Of a stretch of DNA of 22,031 nucleotides, positions 9,381 through 15,534 are shown piece by piece. The stretch is taken from positions 1 through 22,031 of the IMG/VR virus record IMGVR_UViG_3300035157_000603; one strand, given 5' to 3'. The number at the start of each line of letters is the position of its first letter. The first letter of the stretch is position 1. A program made the translations under genes and the position numbers. Source of the stretch: a virus. The notes under the pieces were generated by a model. That model made no database searches, was not told the DNA's origin, and saw only the letters and a list, made by a program, of their open reading frames with translations.

Positions 9381-9842
9381 ATGACTGAAAATTTTGATAG
9401 ATTAGATAAGACTTTTAATGTTACTCCTGTTGAAGTAGAAACTACTCCACAAAATGGTTGCTCTCCTAAAAGTGAGCAACTTACTAATGTTACTCCTGAG
9501 AAACCTGCTAGACTTACTCAGGATGATATTACTAAAGATTATGAGTATACAAGAGGTAATCTTTATAGTATAATAGAGAAAGGACAAGAAGCAATTAATG
9601 GTATTCTTGAACTTGCTCAAGAAAGTGAAATGCCTAGAGCATACGAAGTTGCTGGTCAACTTATTAAGAGTGTTTCTGATGCTACAGATAAATTAATGGA
9701 TCTTCAGAAGAAACTGAAGGATGTTAATGAAGAACAAGTGGCAAAAGGACCATCAACTGTTAATAATGCACTTTTTGTTGGTTCCACAGCAGACCTTGCT
9801 AAATTAATCAAAGGTCAAATACCACCAAATAAGTCTGAATAA
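9381..9842 (+). CDS. gp16: Small terminase subunit gp16
   Basis: A 153-residue homologue of T4 gp16 (164 residues), the small terminase subunit that forms a ring, recognises replicated DNA and stimulates the gp17 packaging motor. Residues about 45-60 (DDITKDYEYTRGNLYSII) correspond to the T4 'LEDDYGVVRRNM' region. The central helical hairpin (residues about 60-118: EKGQEAINGILELAQESE, then PRAYEVAGQLIKSVSDATDK and LMDLQKKLKDVN) corresponds to the oligomerising coiled coil. The C-terminal NNALFVGSTADLAKLI matches T4 'NATVFMGSPTELMDEI'. The N-terminal 35 residues are variable. It starts two bases after the gp15 stop; in T4 it is adjacent to gp17, but here 6.4 kb of other genes separates them. 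Confidence 0.9.
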   Translation: MTENFDRLDKTFNVTPVEVETTPQNGCSPKSEQLTNVTPEKPARLTQDDITKDYEYTRGNLYSIIEKGQEAINGILELAQESEMPRAYEVAGQLIKSVSDATDKLMDLQKKLKDVNEEQVAKGPSTVNNALFVGSTADLAKLIKGQIPPNKSE

Positions 9843-9845
9843 ATA
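9838..9845 (+). promoter_or_regulatory. Candidate late promoter (AATAAATA) upstream of the long fibre gene
   Basis: AATAAATA overlaps the stop codon of gp16 and lies 27 bases before the GTG start of the next gene. It fits the NATAAATA form of the T4-type late promoter. The TAA stop itself supplies part of the match, so a chance occurrence is possible. Confidence 0.45.
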
Positions 9846-9871
9846 TACTTGTAGATGGAGTAGTAATAAAG

Positions 9872-12800
9872 GTGCCACTTAAAAAGCCTTCAGAATTTTA
9901 CGATAAGAAACCTAATTCTCCTTTTGATAATGTAAAGGAAGAGTTAAAGAATGCTAAGCCTGAAAAGGTTGAGCGAATTTCTGAAGCTTTTGATTCTTTT
10001 AAAGGTAATTTAAATAATTTACAAGCACTTAAAGATTTCACTGAAACCTTTGGTACATTTAAGTCTAATGTTGAAAAGGTAGAAACTTTATCATCATCAG
10101 TAGAAGAAATAAGAGAAAGTATTACAGATTTAATTGATAGAAAAGATTTAGATGATGCCATGATGGCTCATCTGTTGTTTGTAGAAGAGTCAATAAGAAA
10201 TGTTCAGGATAAAGTAAAAACAGTTAATTCAAATACTTTATTAGAAATTAATCAGGGATTTGAATCATTATCTGAAAGTGTAGGTAAGTTTTTAGGTGAA
10301 GAAGTACCTGCATATAAAAAGTTAATTGTCGATTCTGAAACAAGAGTTGATAATAGATTTGGAAGTTTTAAAGAGAGTGTAGCAGAATCTTTTAAAGACT
10401 TTGGACAGGATATCTATAAAGAGATTGCTACAATAACTGAGGGTATTGAAGGAGTAAATGAGCAAAGTCTTTCTTCAATTAAGGAAGATGTAAAAGGAAT
10501 TGGTGAAAAAGTAAAGGCATTACTGGAAGAAGAACTTCCACAATATCAGAAGTTTTTTGCTGAAACAGAATTAAAAGTAGAAGATAGAATTAGTGAAAAT
10601 GAAGAATTAGTAGAAGGTAAATTAAAGTCTACTAAGAAAGATTGTAAAAAGGATATTGAAGCAGTAGAAGAGAATATAAAAGGTATTGAGGAATCTAGAG
10701 CAAATACTGAGAAAGGAATAAACAAGTTATTTAAAGCATTAGCAAATGATATTGTTACGCTGGATGAAAAGATAACAGTAGTTGATATTGGTCTTACTTC
10801 AATTAATGAACAGGTTAAAGATAAAGATACCTCTGTTAATAATATTCTAGCAGAAAAGATTATAAAGATTGAGAATCTGGTAGAAGAATCAAAGCAATTA
10901 TCTGATATCTTTAAGAGAGATTTTAAAAATAGAGAGATAAATGAAGACAGAAAACTTCAAGAGTATTCTAGTACTTTAGATTCTTTCTCTGAAAAGATTG
11001 GAAAGTTAGAAGAGAATTTAGAGAGTAATATTTGCGAACTACAGGAGAATTTAGATACTAGTACTACCAAGTATTATGATGATTTAAAATCTAATGTAGG
11101 TGAATTCCAAAAGGATTTAGATGATAAGTTAAAAGGAATAAAGATTGATTTTGTTGTAAATGAAAAGCATATTGAAGGTATAAGAAGAGAATTTGAAACA
11201 GTATTAGAAAAACTTCAAGTAGATAAGATTGAACAAAAGAGTAAGGAACTTACTGGAAAAGTAAGACATTTAGAAGAAGTACTTGAGAAATTTGATGAGA
11301 AGAAAGTTTTATCAGAAGGTCTTTTAAATATTCCTCCTGATGTAGATAATTCTGATCCTCTTACACCATTAGGTCAAAAGTATGTGACCTTTGATAAGTT
11401 AGCAGAGCATTATCGTTTATTTGTTAATAGAGTCCAGCAGCAACTAGCAACCTTTGGAGGTGGTGGTGCTGTTCGTCTTGATGATTTAGAAGATGTTGAT
11501 GTAACAGGTGGTTTACAGAATAATTATATTATCCAATACAGTACAGCAAATTCTAAGTGGGTAGCAAGACAAGGTAATGTTGGTGGTGCTGGTACTTGGG
11601 CATCTGATTCAGTTGGTGTTAATACATCCAGGAATGTAGGTATTGGTACTACTGCTAAAGCTGATGTTGCACTATTTGTTGAGGGGGATATTGAGGCAAC
11701 TGGAAATGTAAATGTTGCAGGAACAATTACATATGATGATGTAACGCATGTAGATTCTCTAGGTCTCAGTACCTTTAGAAGTGGAATAGAAGTACAAACA
11801 GGAACTGCTACCACTGCATTATTAGTACAAGGTGACGCAAGGGTAACTGGTATTCTGACTATTGGTACATCTTCTATTACGCTTGATGGTGATACTAATG
11901 AAATTAATGTTGGTGTTGTTACAGTTACTAATTCAACTATTTTCATTGGTGCTGGTGTAAGTATTAGTGGCACTGCATCTGGTATTAACTCTGCACCTAA
12001 TGTCTTATATGTTGCTAAAGATGGTGATGATAATAATAATGGTACATCAATTGATAATGCATTTTTAACAATTAAATCAGCATGTGCTTCTGCACAACAA
12101 GGAACAACTATTAAGGTTTTATCTGGAAGTTATGAGGAAGCAAACCCAATCGAAGTTCCTGCATTTATTTCAATTGTTGGTGATGATCAAAGAGCAGTTA
12201 ATGTAAGTGGTGCTACAAAGACTAGTAATATATTCCATGTAAGAAAGGGTGTTAAGTTAGCAAACATGACCTTCAAGGAGCATTTACACCCTGCTGCTGC
12301 GGTTTCTTTCCCTACCGATGAGATAGCAGAAAATGTTAATGGTGGTAAATGGAAAGGTCCATACATTCAGAACTGTACGAGTGATACTACAACAGGAATT
12401 GGACTTTATATTGATGGCGATCAAGCAAGATCATTGAAAGCAATGAATGTAGATGCTTTTACTCAGTATAACCAAGGTGGAGTTGGTGTTGCTGTTACTA
12501 ACGGAGGATTTGCTCAGTTAGTTTCATTATTCACTATTTGTACTAATGAAGCAGTTACTGTAGACAAAGGTGGTCAAGCAGATATAGCAAATAGTAACTG
12601 TAGTTTTGGTAGTTATGGTTTGGTTGCAAGAGGAGTAAGTGATTTGCAGTATACAGGTGAAACATCTGCTACTGCTGCAATATCTCAACCAAATATTAAT
12701 GTAAATGTAAGTACACCTACTTTAAATATATCCAATTTCCAGTACGATCATTTAAGTGGTATAGCAACAGTAACAACAACTGCAAATCATAACTTCCAAG

Positions 12801-13675
12801 TAGGAATGGGAGTTACACTTTCTGGTATTGGAGTAACTTGTGAATATGGAACTAAAACATATCCATATCAAACACCTTATATCTTTGATGTAGATGCAAT
12901 TCCTTCAGCTAGAAAGTTTGTAGTTAATGTTGGTATTTCTACTGTTGCACATAGTTATGTGTCTGGTGGTACTGCAAAGATTGATGTAGATAGACCTTAT
13001 GATGGACAGTTAGTTTACTTTGATGAACTTTATAAAGAAGTAACTACTATAACAGTTGGTTCTGGTGGTACTGGATATAGTGCTACTCCTACTGTAACGG
13101 TTGATGCACCTACTGGTCCTAGTGGTGAGACATGTACTGCTTTTGCCACTCTTGAAGGAGAAAGTGTTGCAAGTATTACTATTATTAGTAGTGGTAATCA
13201 ATATGTTGGAACTCCTAATGTAACAATTTCTGCCCCACAGTCTGGAAGTAATACTGCTACTGCCACTGCAACAATGCAACCATTATACTATACAATAAAT
13301 AGTTCAACTCCAGTTACGTCTGGAATTACTACATTGTCACTTGCTACCAATCTACTTAATGAAGTAGGAACTGGTGCTACTGCATACTTTGCACAAGGTA
13401 GTAGAATTATTGCTAGTTCTCATACATTTGAATATGTTGGTGCTGGTAATCAGATTGTTACTGCTACACCAAAACGGGGTGGTGTAACTAATCAAGTAAA
13501 TGAAGTAGTTACTTTAGATGGTGGTAAGGTTCTTTATACAAGTACAGACCAAGCAGGTAACTTTAGAATTGGTGATGATTTGCAAATCAATCAAGAAACT
13601 GGTACAATTAGTGGACGATCTTTTAGTAAGAGTTTGTTCTCAGAAATGACTCCGTTTATCCTAGCATTAAGTTAA
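9872..13675 (+). CDS. Long coiled-coil / beta-helix fibre-like virion protein
   Basis: A 1267-residue protein with a GTG start, preceded by GGAG at 9857-9860 eleven bases upstream. Residues 1 to about 475 are Lys/Glu-rich and predict long coiled coil with little Pro or Gly after the first 25 residues. Residues about 485-575 are a linker with DDLEDVDVTGGLQNNYIIQY and a Gly cluster. Residues about 580-705 carry repeats of the 'NVGIGTTAKADVALFVEGDI-EATGNVNVAGTI' kind seen in phage fibres. From about 709 (VLYVAKDGDDNNNGTSIDNA, ISIVGDDQRAVNV) to about 930 the sequence fits a right-handed beta-helix, pectate-lyase-like fold. Two GxGY units follow at about 1060-1130, then a cyanophage-type C-terminus with SSHTFEYVGAG and TSTDQAGNFRIGDDL. 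A trimeric tail or neck fibre is the best guess. No catalytic residues were identified. Confidence 0.85.
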   Translation: MPLKKPSEFYDKKPNSPFDNVKEELKNAKPEKVERISEAFDSFKGNLNNLQALKDFTETFGTFKSNVEKVETLSSSVEEIRESITDLIDRKDLDDAMMAHLLFVEESIRNVQDKVKTVNSNTLLEINQGFESLSESVGKFLGEEVPAYKKLIVDSETRVDNRFGSFKESVAESFKDFGQDIYKEIATITEGIEGVNEQSLSSIKEDVKGIGEKVKALLEEELPQYQKFFAETELKVEDRISENEELVEGKLKSTKKDCKKDIEAVEENIKGIEESRANTEKGINKLFKALANDIVTLDEKITVVDIGLTSINEQVKDKDTSVNNILAEKIIKIENLVEESKQLSDIFKRDFKNREINEDRKLQEYSSTLDSFSEKIGKLEENLESNICELQENLDTSTTKYYDDLKSNVGEFQKDLDDKLKGIKIDFVVNEKHIEGIRREFETVLEKLQVDKIEQKSKELTGKVRHLEEVLEKFDEKKVLSEGLLNIPPDVDNSDPLTPLGQKYVTFDKLAEHYRLFVNRVQQQLATFGGGGAVRLDDLEDVDVTGGLQNNYIIQYSTANSKWVARQGNVGGAGTWASDSVGVNTSRNVGIGTTAKADVALFVEGDIEATGNVNVAGTITYDDVTHVDSLGLSTFRSGIEVQTGTATTALLVQGDARVTGILTIGTSSITLDGDTNEINVGVVTVTNSTIFIGAGVSISGTASGINSAPNVLYVAKDGDDNNNGTSIDNAFLTIKSACASAQQGTTIKVLSGSYEEANPIEVPAFISIVGDDQRAVNVSGATKTSNIFHVRKGVKLANMTFKEHLHPAAAVSFPTDEIAENVNGGKWKGPYIQNCTSDTTTGIGLYIDGDQARSLKAMNVDAFTQYNQGGVGVAVTNGGFAQLVSLFTICTNEAVTVDKGGQADIANSNCSFGSYGLVARGVSDLQYTGETSATAAISQPNINVNVSTPTLNISNFQYDHLSGIATVTTTANHNFQVGMGVTLSGIGVTCEYGTKTYPYQTPYIFDVDAIPSARKFVVNVGISTVAHSYVSGGTAKIDVDRPYDGQLVYFDELYKEVTTITVGSGGTGYSATPTVTVDAPTGPSGETCTAFATLEGESVASITIISSGNQYVGTPNVTISAPQSGSNTATATATMQPLYYTINSSTPVTSGITTLSLATNLLNEVGTGATAYFAQGSRIIASSHTFEYVGAGNQIVTATPKRGGVTNQVNEVVTLDGGKVLYTSTDQAGNFRIGDDLQINQETGTISGRSFSKSLFSEMTPFILALS

Positions 13676-13676
13676 T

Positions 13677-14009
13677 ATGGCACTCGCACTTAACAGATTT
13701 AAAACATATACTAAAGAACTTACTACAAGTAGTCAAACAGTATATACTGCTCCTACAGGTTATACAGGAATCGTTTTGTATGCTCATGTAACCAATTATG
13801 GTTCAGCAGCTACAACTCTTACTATGTCTCATAAGAGAACTGCTACTACAACAGAAATTATTAAAGGAGCAAGTGTTCCTGTTGCTGATGCTTATATTCC
13901 ATTAGATGGAAAATTGGTATTAGAAACTAGTGATTATATTGTTGCTGAAGCAGGTGCTAATAGTACTTTAAAGGTTATTCTTTCTGTATTGGAGACAGCA
14001 AATGCCTAG
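13677..14009 (+). CDS. Small beta-rich virion protein
   Basis: A 110-residue protein of predicted beta strands, starting one base after the stop of the fibre gene. The order SQTVYTAPTGYTGIVLYAHV, then ATTLTMSH, then ADAYIPLDGKLVLETSDYI, then STLKVILSVLE is typical of small jelly-roll-like phage proteins that attach to fibres or the tail ('YTAPxGxTxxVxxxxVTN'). This class assignment is by eye. It has no Cys and no signal peptide. It is probably a virion component co-made with the fibre gene. Its end overlaps the next small gene by 8 bases. Confidence 0.75.
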   Translation: MALALNRFKTYTKELTTSSQTVYTAPTGYTGIVLYAHVTNYGSAATTLTMSHKRTATTTEIIKGASVPVADAYIPLDGKLVLETSDYIVAEAGANSTLKVILSVLETANA

Positions 14010-14172
14010 ACTTCTGAGTCAAATTAATGGTTCTGGGCAAGTTGGTATTGCTAGTGATGGAACTAGCCTTGGTAATATGAAAGAACTAAACTTTGATAGT
14101 AATAGAGTTAAATTAAGTGCAACTGGTATAGCAACGGTTACATCAGACCCATTAACAATCATAGGACTATGA
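14002..14172 (+). CDS. Small fibre-like protein, 56 residues
   Basis: A 56-residue frame opening at ATG 14002, inside the last codons of the preceding gene, and closing at TGA 14172, which overlaps the next ATG as ATGA. The protein (MPRLLSQINGSGQVGIASDG...) has the Gly, Thr and Ala content and the 'ATGIATVT' strand seen in phage fibre repeats. These tight overlaps on both sides and the absence of any other explanation for the 159-base gap support a real gene. It might be a short adaptor or a remnant of a once longer fibre protein; neither can be shown here. Confidence 0.6.
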   Translation: MPRLLSQINGSGQVGIASDGTSLGNMKELNFDSNRVKLSATGIATVTSDPLTIIGL

Positions 14173-14450
14173 AAAACTTTTCTCAGTTTATGGGTGAGGC
14201 ACAGGAAGCAAAGAAATGTCCTGATGGTAAGTATTGGTGCTTCCAAGACAAAAAATGTAAAACAATTCCCCGTGGATATCATATAGGTAGAAGCGGATAT
14301 CTAGCACATGATAAAAAAAATGGTAATGGCAACGGCGAAAACGGTAACGGACATGCTAATGGGAATGGACATGGTGGGAATGGTAATGGTAATGGTGGCA
14401 ACGGGTCTAGCGGTAATGGCGGTGGTAATGGCGGTGCTAACGGCGGTTGA
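14169..14450 (+). CDS. Cys-containing Gly/Asn-rich protein with a capsid-targeting-like leader
   Basis: A 93-residue protein in three parts. Residues 1-11 are MKNFSQFMGEA, which resembles the T4 capsid-targeting sequence MKTYQEFIAEA of internal proteins cleaved by the gp21 prohead protease after a (Leu/Ile)-x-Glu; here the matching tripeptide is Met-Gly-Glu. Residues 15-50 are a basic segment with three Cys (17, 24, 30) in CPDGKYWCFQDKKC, followed by IPRGYHIGRSGYLAHDKK. Residues 51-93 are almost only Gly and Asn with a few His, Glu, Ser and Ala. The tail is encoded by GC-richer DNA than the neighbours. The start overlaps the previous stop as ATGA. I do not recognise a named family. A protein packaged into the head, or a small structural protein, are both possible. 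Confidence 0.72.
   Translation: MKNFSQFMGEAQEAKKCPDGKYWCFQDKKCKTIPRGYHIGRSGYLAHDKKNGNGNGENGNGHANGNGHGGNGNGNGGNGSSGNGGGNGGANGG
14321..14448 (+). repeat. Low-complexity Gly/Asn codon tract
   Basis: An imperfect simple repeat built from GGT/GGC and AAT/AAC codons, with units such as GGTAATGGC. It encodes the Gly/Asn tail of the 93-residue protein. The repetitive DNA would be prone to slippage, and the length may vary between related phages. On the opposite strand it makes a spurious Pro/Leu-rich frame. Confidence 0.85.
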
Positions 14451-14452
14451 AG

Positions 14453-14460
14453 GATAAATA
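14453..14460 (+). promoter_or_regulatory. Candidate late promoter (GATAAATA) before the DUF2997 gene
   Basis: GATAAATA fits NATAAATA and is the only promoter-like element in the short gap between the Gly/Asn-rich gene and the DUF2997 gene, 29 bases before the ATG at 14490. It could start separate transcription of the DUF2997-to-DUF192 cassette. A TATAAT at 14464-14469 lies just after it but has no -35 element at the right distance. Confidence 0.5.
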
Positions 14461-14489
14461 TGCTATAATGTTTGTAATTATTGATTATC

Positions 14490-14702
14490 ATGCCTGAACA
14501 ACAAACACTTAAGTTTACAATTAGACAAGATGGTCAAGTAACTGAAGAAGTTACTGGGACTACTTCTCATGAGTGTGTAGAACTTACAAGATCTATAGAA
14601 GAGAAACTTGGAACTCTAGAAACCCGTCAATTTAAACCTGAATTTTATTCTAACAATGTCGCACTTCAGTACAATAAAAACGAAACTCAAGAACAAGTCT
14701 GA
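14490..14702 (+). CDS. DUF2997 family protein
   Basis: A 70-residue protein from the ATG at 14490; an in-frame TTG at 14481 is a less likely start. The sequence fits DUF2997: a beta hairpin with 'FTIRQDGQVTEEVTG', then a Cys-containing helix 'SHECVELTRSIEEKLGTLE', then the family ending 'TRQFKPEFY'. DUF2997 genes often sit directly beside DUF1257 genes in bacteria and cyanobacteria, and that arrangement is kept here. The biochemical role of the family is not established to my knowledge. The last 47 bases overlap the DUF1257 gene, so the pair is probably co-translated. It has no signal peptide. Confidence 0.8.
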   Translation: MPEQQTLKFTIRQDGQVTEEVTGTTSHECVELTRSIEEKLGTLETRQFKPEFYSNNVALQYNKNETQEQV

Positions 14703-15036
14703 ACTTATAGAAGCACTTCAACTTCTTCAGTACGATGTTCAAGAAGATCAAGAATTAGTAAACCCTATTAATCATCAACATGAGAAAGTAAAGGTTGATG
14801 TTTCTATTGGTAATGATATAGGATTTCGTTTGAATAATAATGGTGAGTATGAATTAGTTGCCGATATACAAACTTGGAATCAATCTATTCCTCCAGAACG
14901 GTTAATAGAAAAGGTTACTCAACAATATGCCCGTATGACAGTTCATAATCAGGTTAAGGAAATGGGATTTAAGGTTGACGAAGAGTGGGAAATGGATGAT
15001 AATAGTATAGAATTAACAGTTTCACGCTGGATTTAA
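14656..15036 (+). CDS. DUF1257 / Ycf35 family protein
   Basis: A 126-residue protein that starts with the diagnostic MSHFSTIKTKLKNKSELIEA of the DUF1257 (Ycf35) family. Next come the conserved middle (DVSIGNDIGFRLNNNGEYEL) and the end with 'QQYARMTVHNQVKEMGF' and a beta-strand close (SIELTVSRWI). Length and order fit the full family domain of about 120 residues. Ycf35 is encoded in cyanobacteria and some algal plastids; its function is not established. Its presence between phage structural genes, next to DUF2997, supports a cyanobacterial host and suggests the two proteins act together. The start lies 47 bases inside the DUF2997 gene and there is no detectable ribosome-binding site outside it. 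Confidence 0.88.
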   Translation: MSHFSTIKTKLKNKSELIEALQLLQYDVQEDQELVNPINHQHEKVKVDVSIGNDIGFRLNNNGEYELVADIQTWNQSIPPERLIEKVTQQYARMTVHNQVKEMGFKVDEEWEMDDNSIELTVSRWI

Positions 15037-15039
15037 TTT

Positions 15040-15189
15040 ATGAGTGAAGAATTTGGTCGTATTGCATCAGCACTTGAAAGAATTGCTGCTGCTCTTGAAC
15101 ACTTGCATATTGAACAGATAGACCATGCACACATCGATGATATTGGTGAAATACATGGTGATGTAACAACCCATCCTAAAAACTTCTAA
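15040..15189 (+). CDS. Small His-rich helical protein, 49 residues
   Basis: A 49-residue frame starting three bases after the DUF1257 stop and ending in TAATG, where its stop overlaps the ATG of the PurS-like gene. The first half (MSEEFGRIASALERIAAALE) is an amphipathic helix with repeated Ala/Leu/Ile positions. The second half is His/Asp-rich (HLHIEQIDHAHIDDIGEIHG), with six His in the protein, which could bind metal; that is only suggested by composition. Without it the 152-base gap would be unexplained in an otherwise fully packed region. I do not recognise a family. Confidence 0.65.
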   Translation: MSEEFGRIASALERIAAALEHLHIEQIDHAHIDDIGEIHGDVTTHPKNF

Positions 15190-15512
15190 TGAGATTTAAA
15201 GCACTTGTTCATGTCAGATTAAGAGGATCTGTATCTGATGCTGCTGGTAATGCAGTGATGAATAACACACATTTGGTTGCTCCTAAACTTAAACCTCATT
15301 TGTTGAGGATTGGGAAGGCAATTGATTTTTGGTTTGATGCAGAGAGTGAAGAGGTGGCAAGAGAACAAATGGATCTTCTTTCTGATAGATTTTTATCTAA
15401 TACAGTTATAGAAGATTGGGAGTATGAATTAGAGGAGACTGAAGAAACTGGAATAGGAAATATATCTAATGACAATGCTGGTACATCAAAGCACCACTTA
15501 TTTGATAAATAA
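15189..15512 (+). CDS. purS: PurS-like subunit of phosphoribosylformylglycinamidine synthase
   Basis: A 107-residue protein. PurS is a small subunit that, with PurL and PurQ, makes formylglycinamidine ribonucleotide from FGAR, ATP and glutamine in the fourth step of purine synthesis. The first 85 residues fit the family: FKALVHVRLRGSVSDAAGNAV, then a short variable loop, then LLRIGKAIDFWFDAES, then EVAREQMDLLSDRFLSNTVI ending in EDWEYELEE. Classic PurS is about 80-90 residues. The extra 20 C-terminal residues (TGIGNISNDNAGTSKHHLFD) are polar and look disordered. No purL or purQ lies in the window, so it would act with host enzymes or with phage genes elsewhere. T4-like cyanophages are known to carry other purine genes. 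The start overlaps the previous stop. Confidence 0.85.
   Translation: MRFKALVHVRLRGSVSDAAGNAVMNNTHLVAPKLKPHLLRIGKAIDFWFDAESEEVAREQMDLLSDRFLSNTVIEDWEYELEETEETGIGNISNDNAGTSKHHLFDK
15504..15511 (+). promoter_or_regulatory. Candidate late promoter (GATAAATA) before the DUF192 gene
   Basis: GATAAATA overlaps the last codons of purS and lies 23 bases upstream of the DUF192 ATG. It matches NATAAATA but is partly forced by the encoded Asp-Lys-stop. Confidence 0.3.
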
Positions 15513-15514
15513 AA

Positions 15515-15530
15515 GGTAAGGATGCTTACC
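15515..15530 (+). promoter_or_regulatory. Hairpin over the ribosome-binding region of the DUF192 gene
   Basis: GGTAAG and CTTACC form a perfect six-base stem with a GATG loop, ending four bases before the ATG at 15535. The only Shine-Dalgarno-like AGG in the gap is in or next to this stem, so folding could limit initiation, or the stem could bring an upstream AAAAGG closer to the start. No T-run follows, so it is not a terminator. Confidence 0.4.
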
Positions 15531-15534
15531 AGTA

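Noticed and set aside
11524-11973. Minus-strand frame of 149 residues inside the fibre gene
   Set aside because: It is the longest opposite-strand frame, but is Val/Thr/Pro-rich low-complexity reading opposite Gly/Thr/Ala codons of the fibre gene, with no independent signals.
13294-13301. AATAAATA inside the fibre gene
   Set aside because: It lies deep in a coding region with no start codon nearby and is expected by chance in AT-rich DNA.
9872-13675. Active pectate lyase or depolymerase
   Set aside because: Only the beta-helix pattern is visible. No catalytic residues could be assigned, so an enzyme call is not supported.
14464-14469. TATAAT as a host sigma-70 -10 box before the DUF2997 gene
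   Set aside because: The nearest -35-like TTGAAG (14447) is only 11 bases away, too close for a normal promoter.
14279-14491. Pro/Leu-rich minus-strand frame of 70 residues
   Set aside because: It is the complement of the Gly/Asn codon tract, has no plausible start context, and opposes a well-supported gene.
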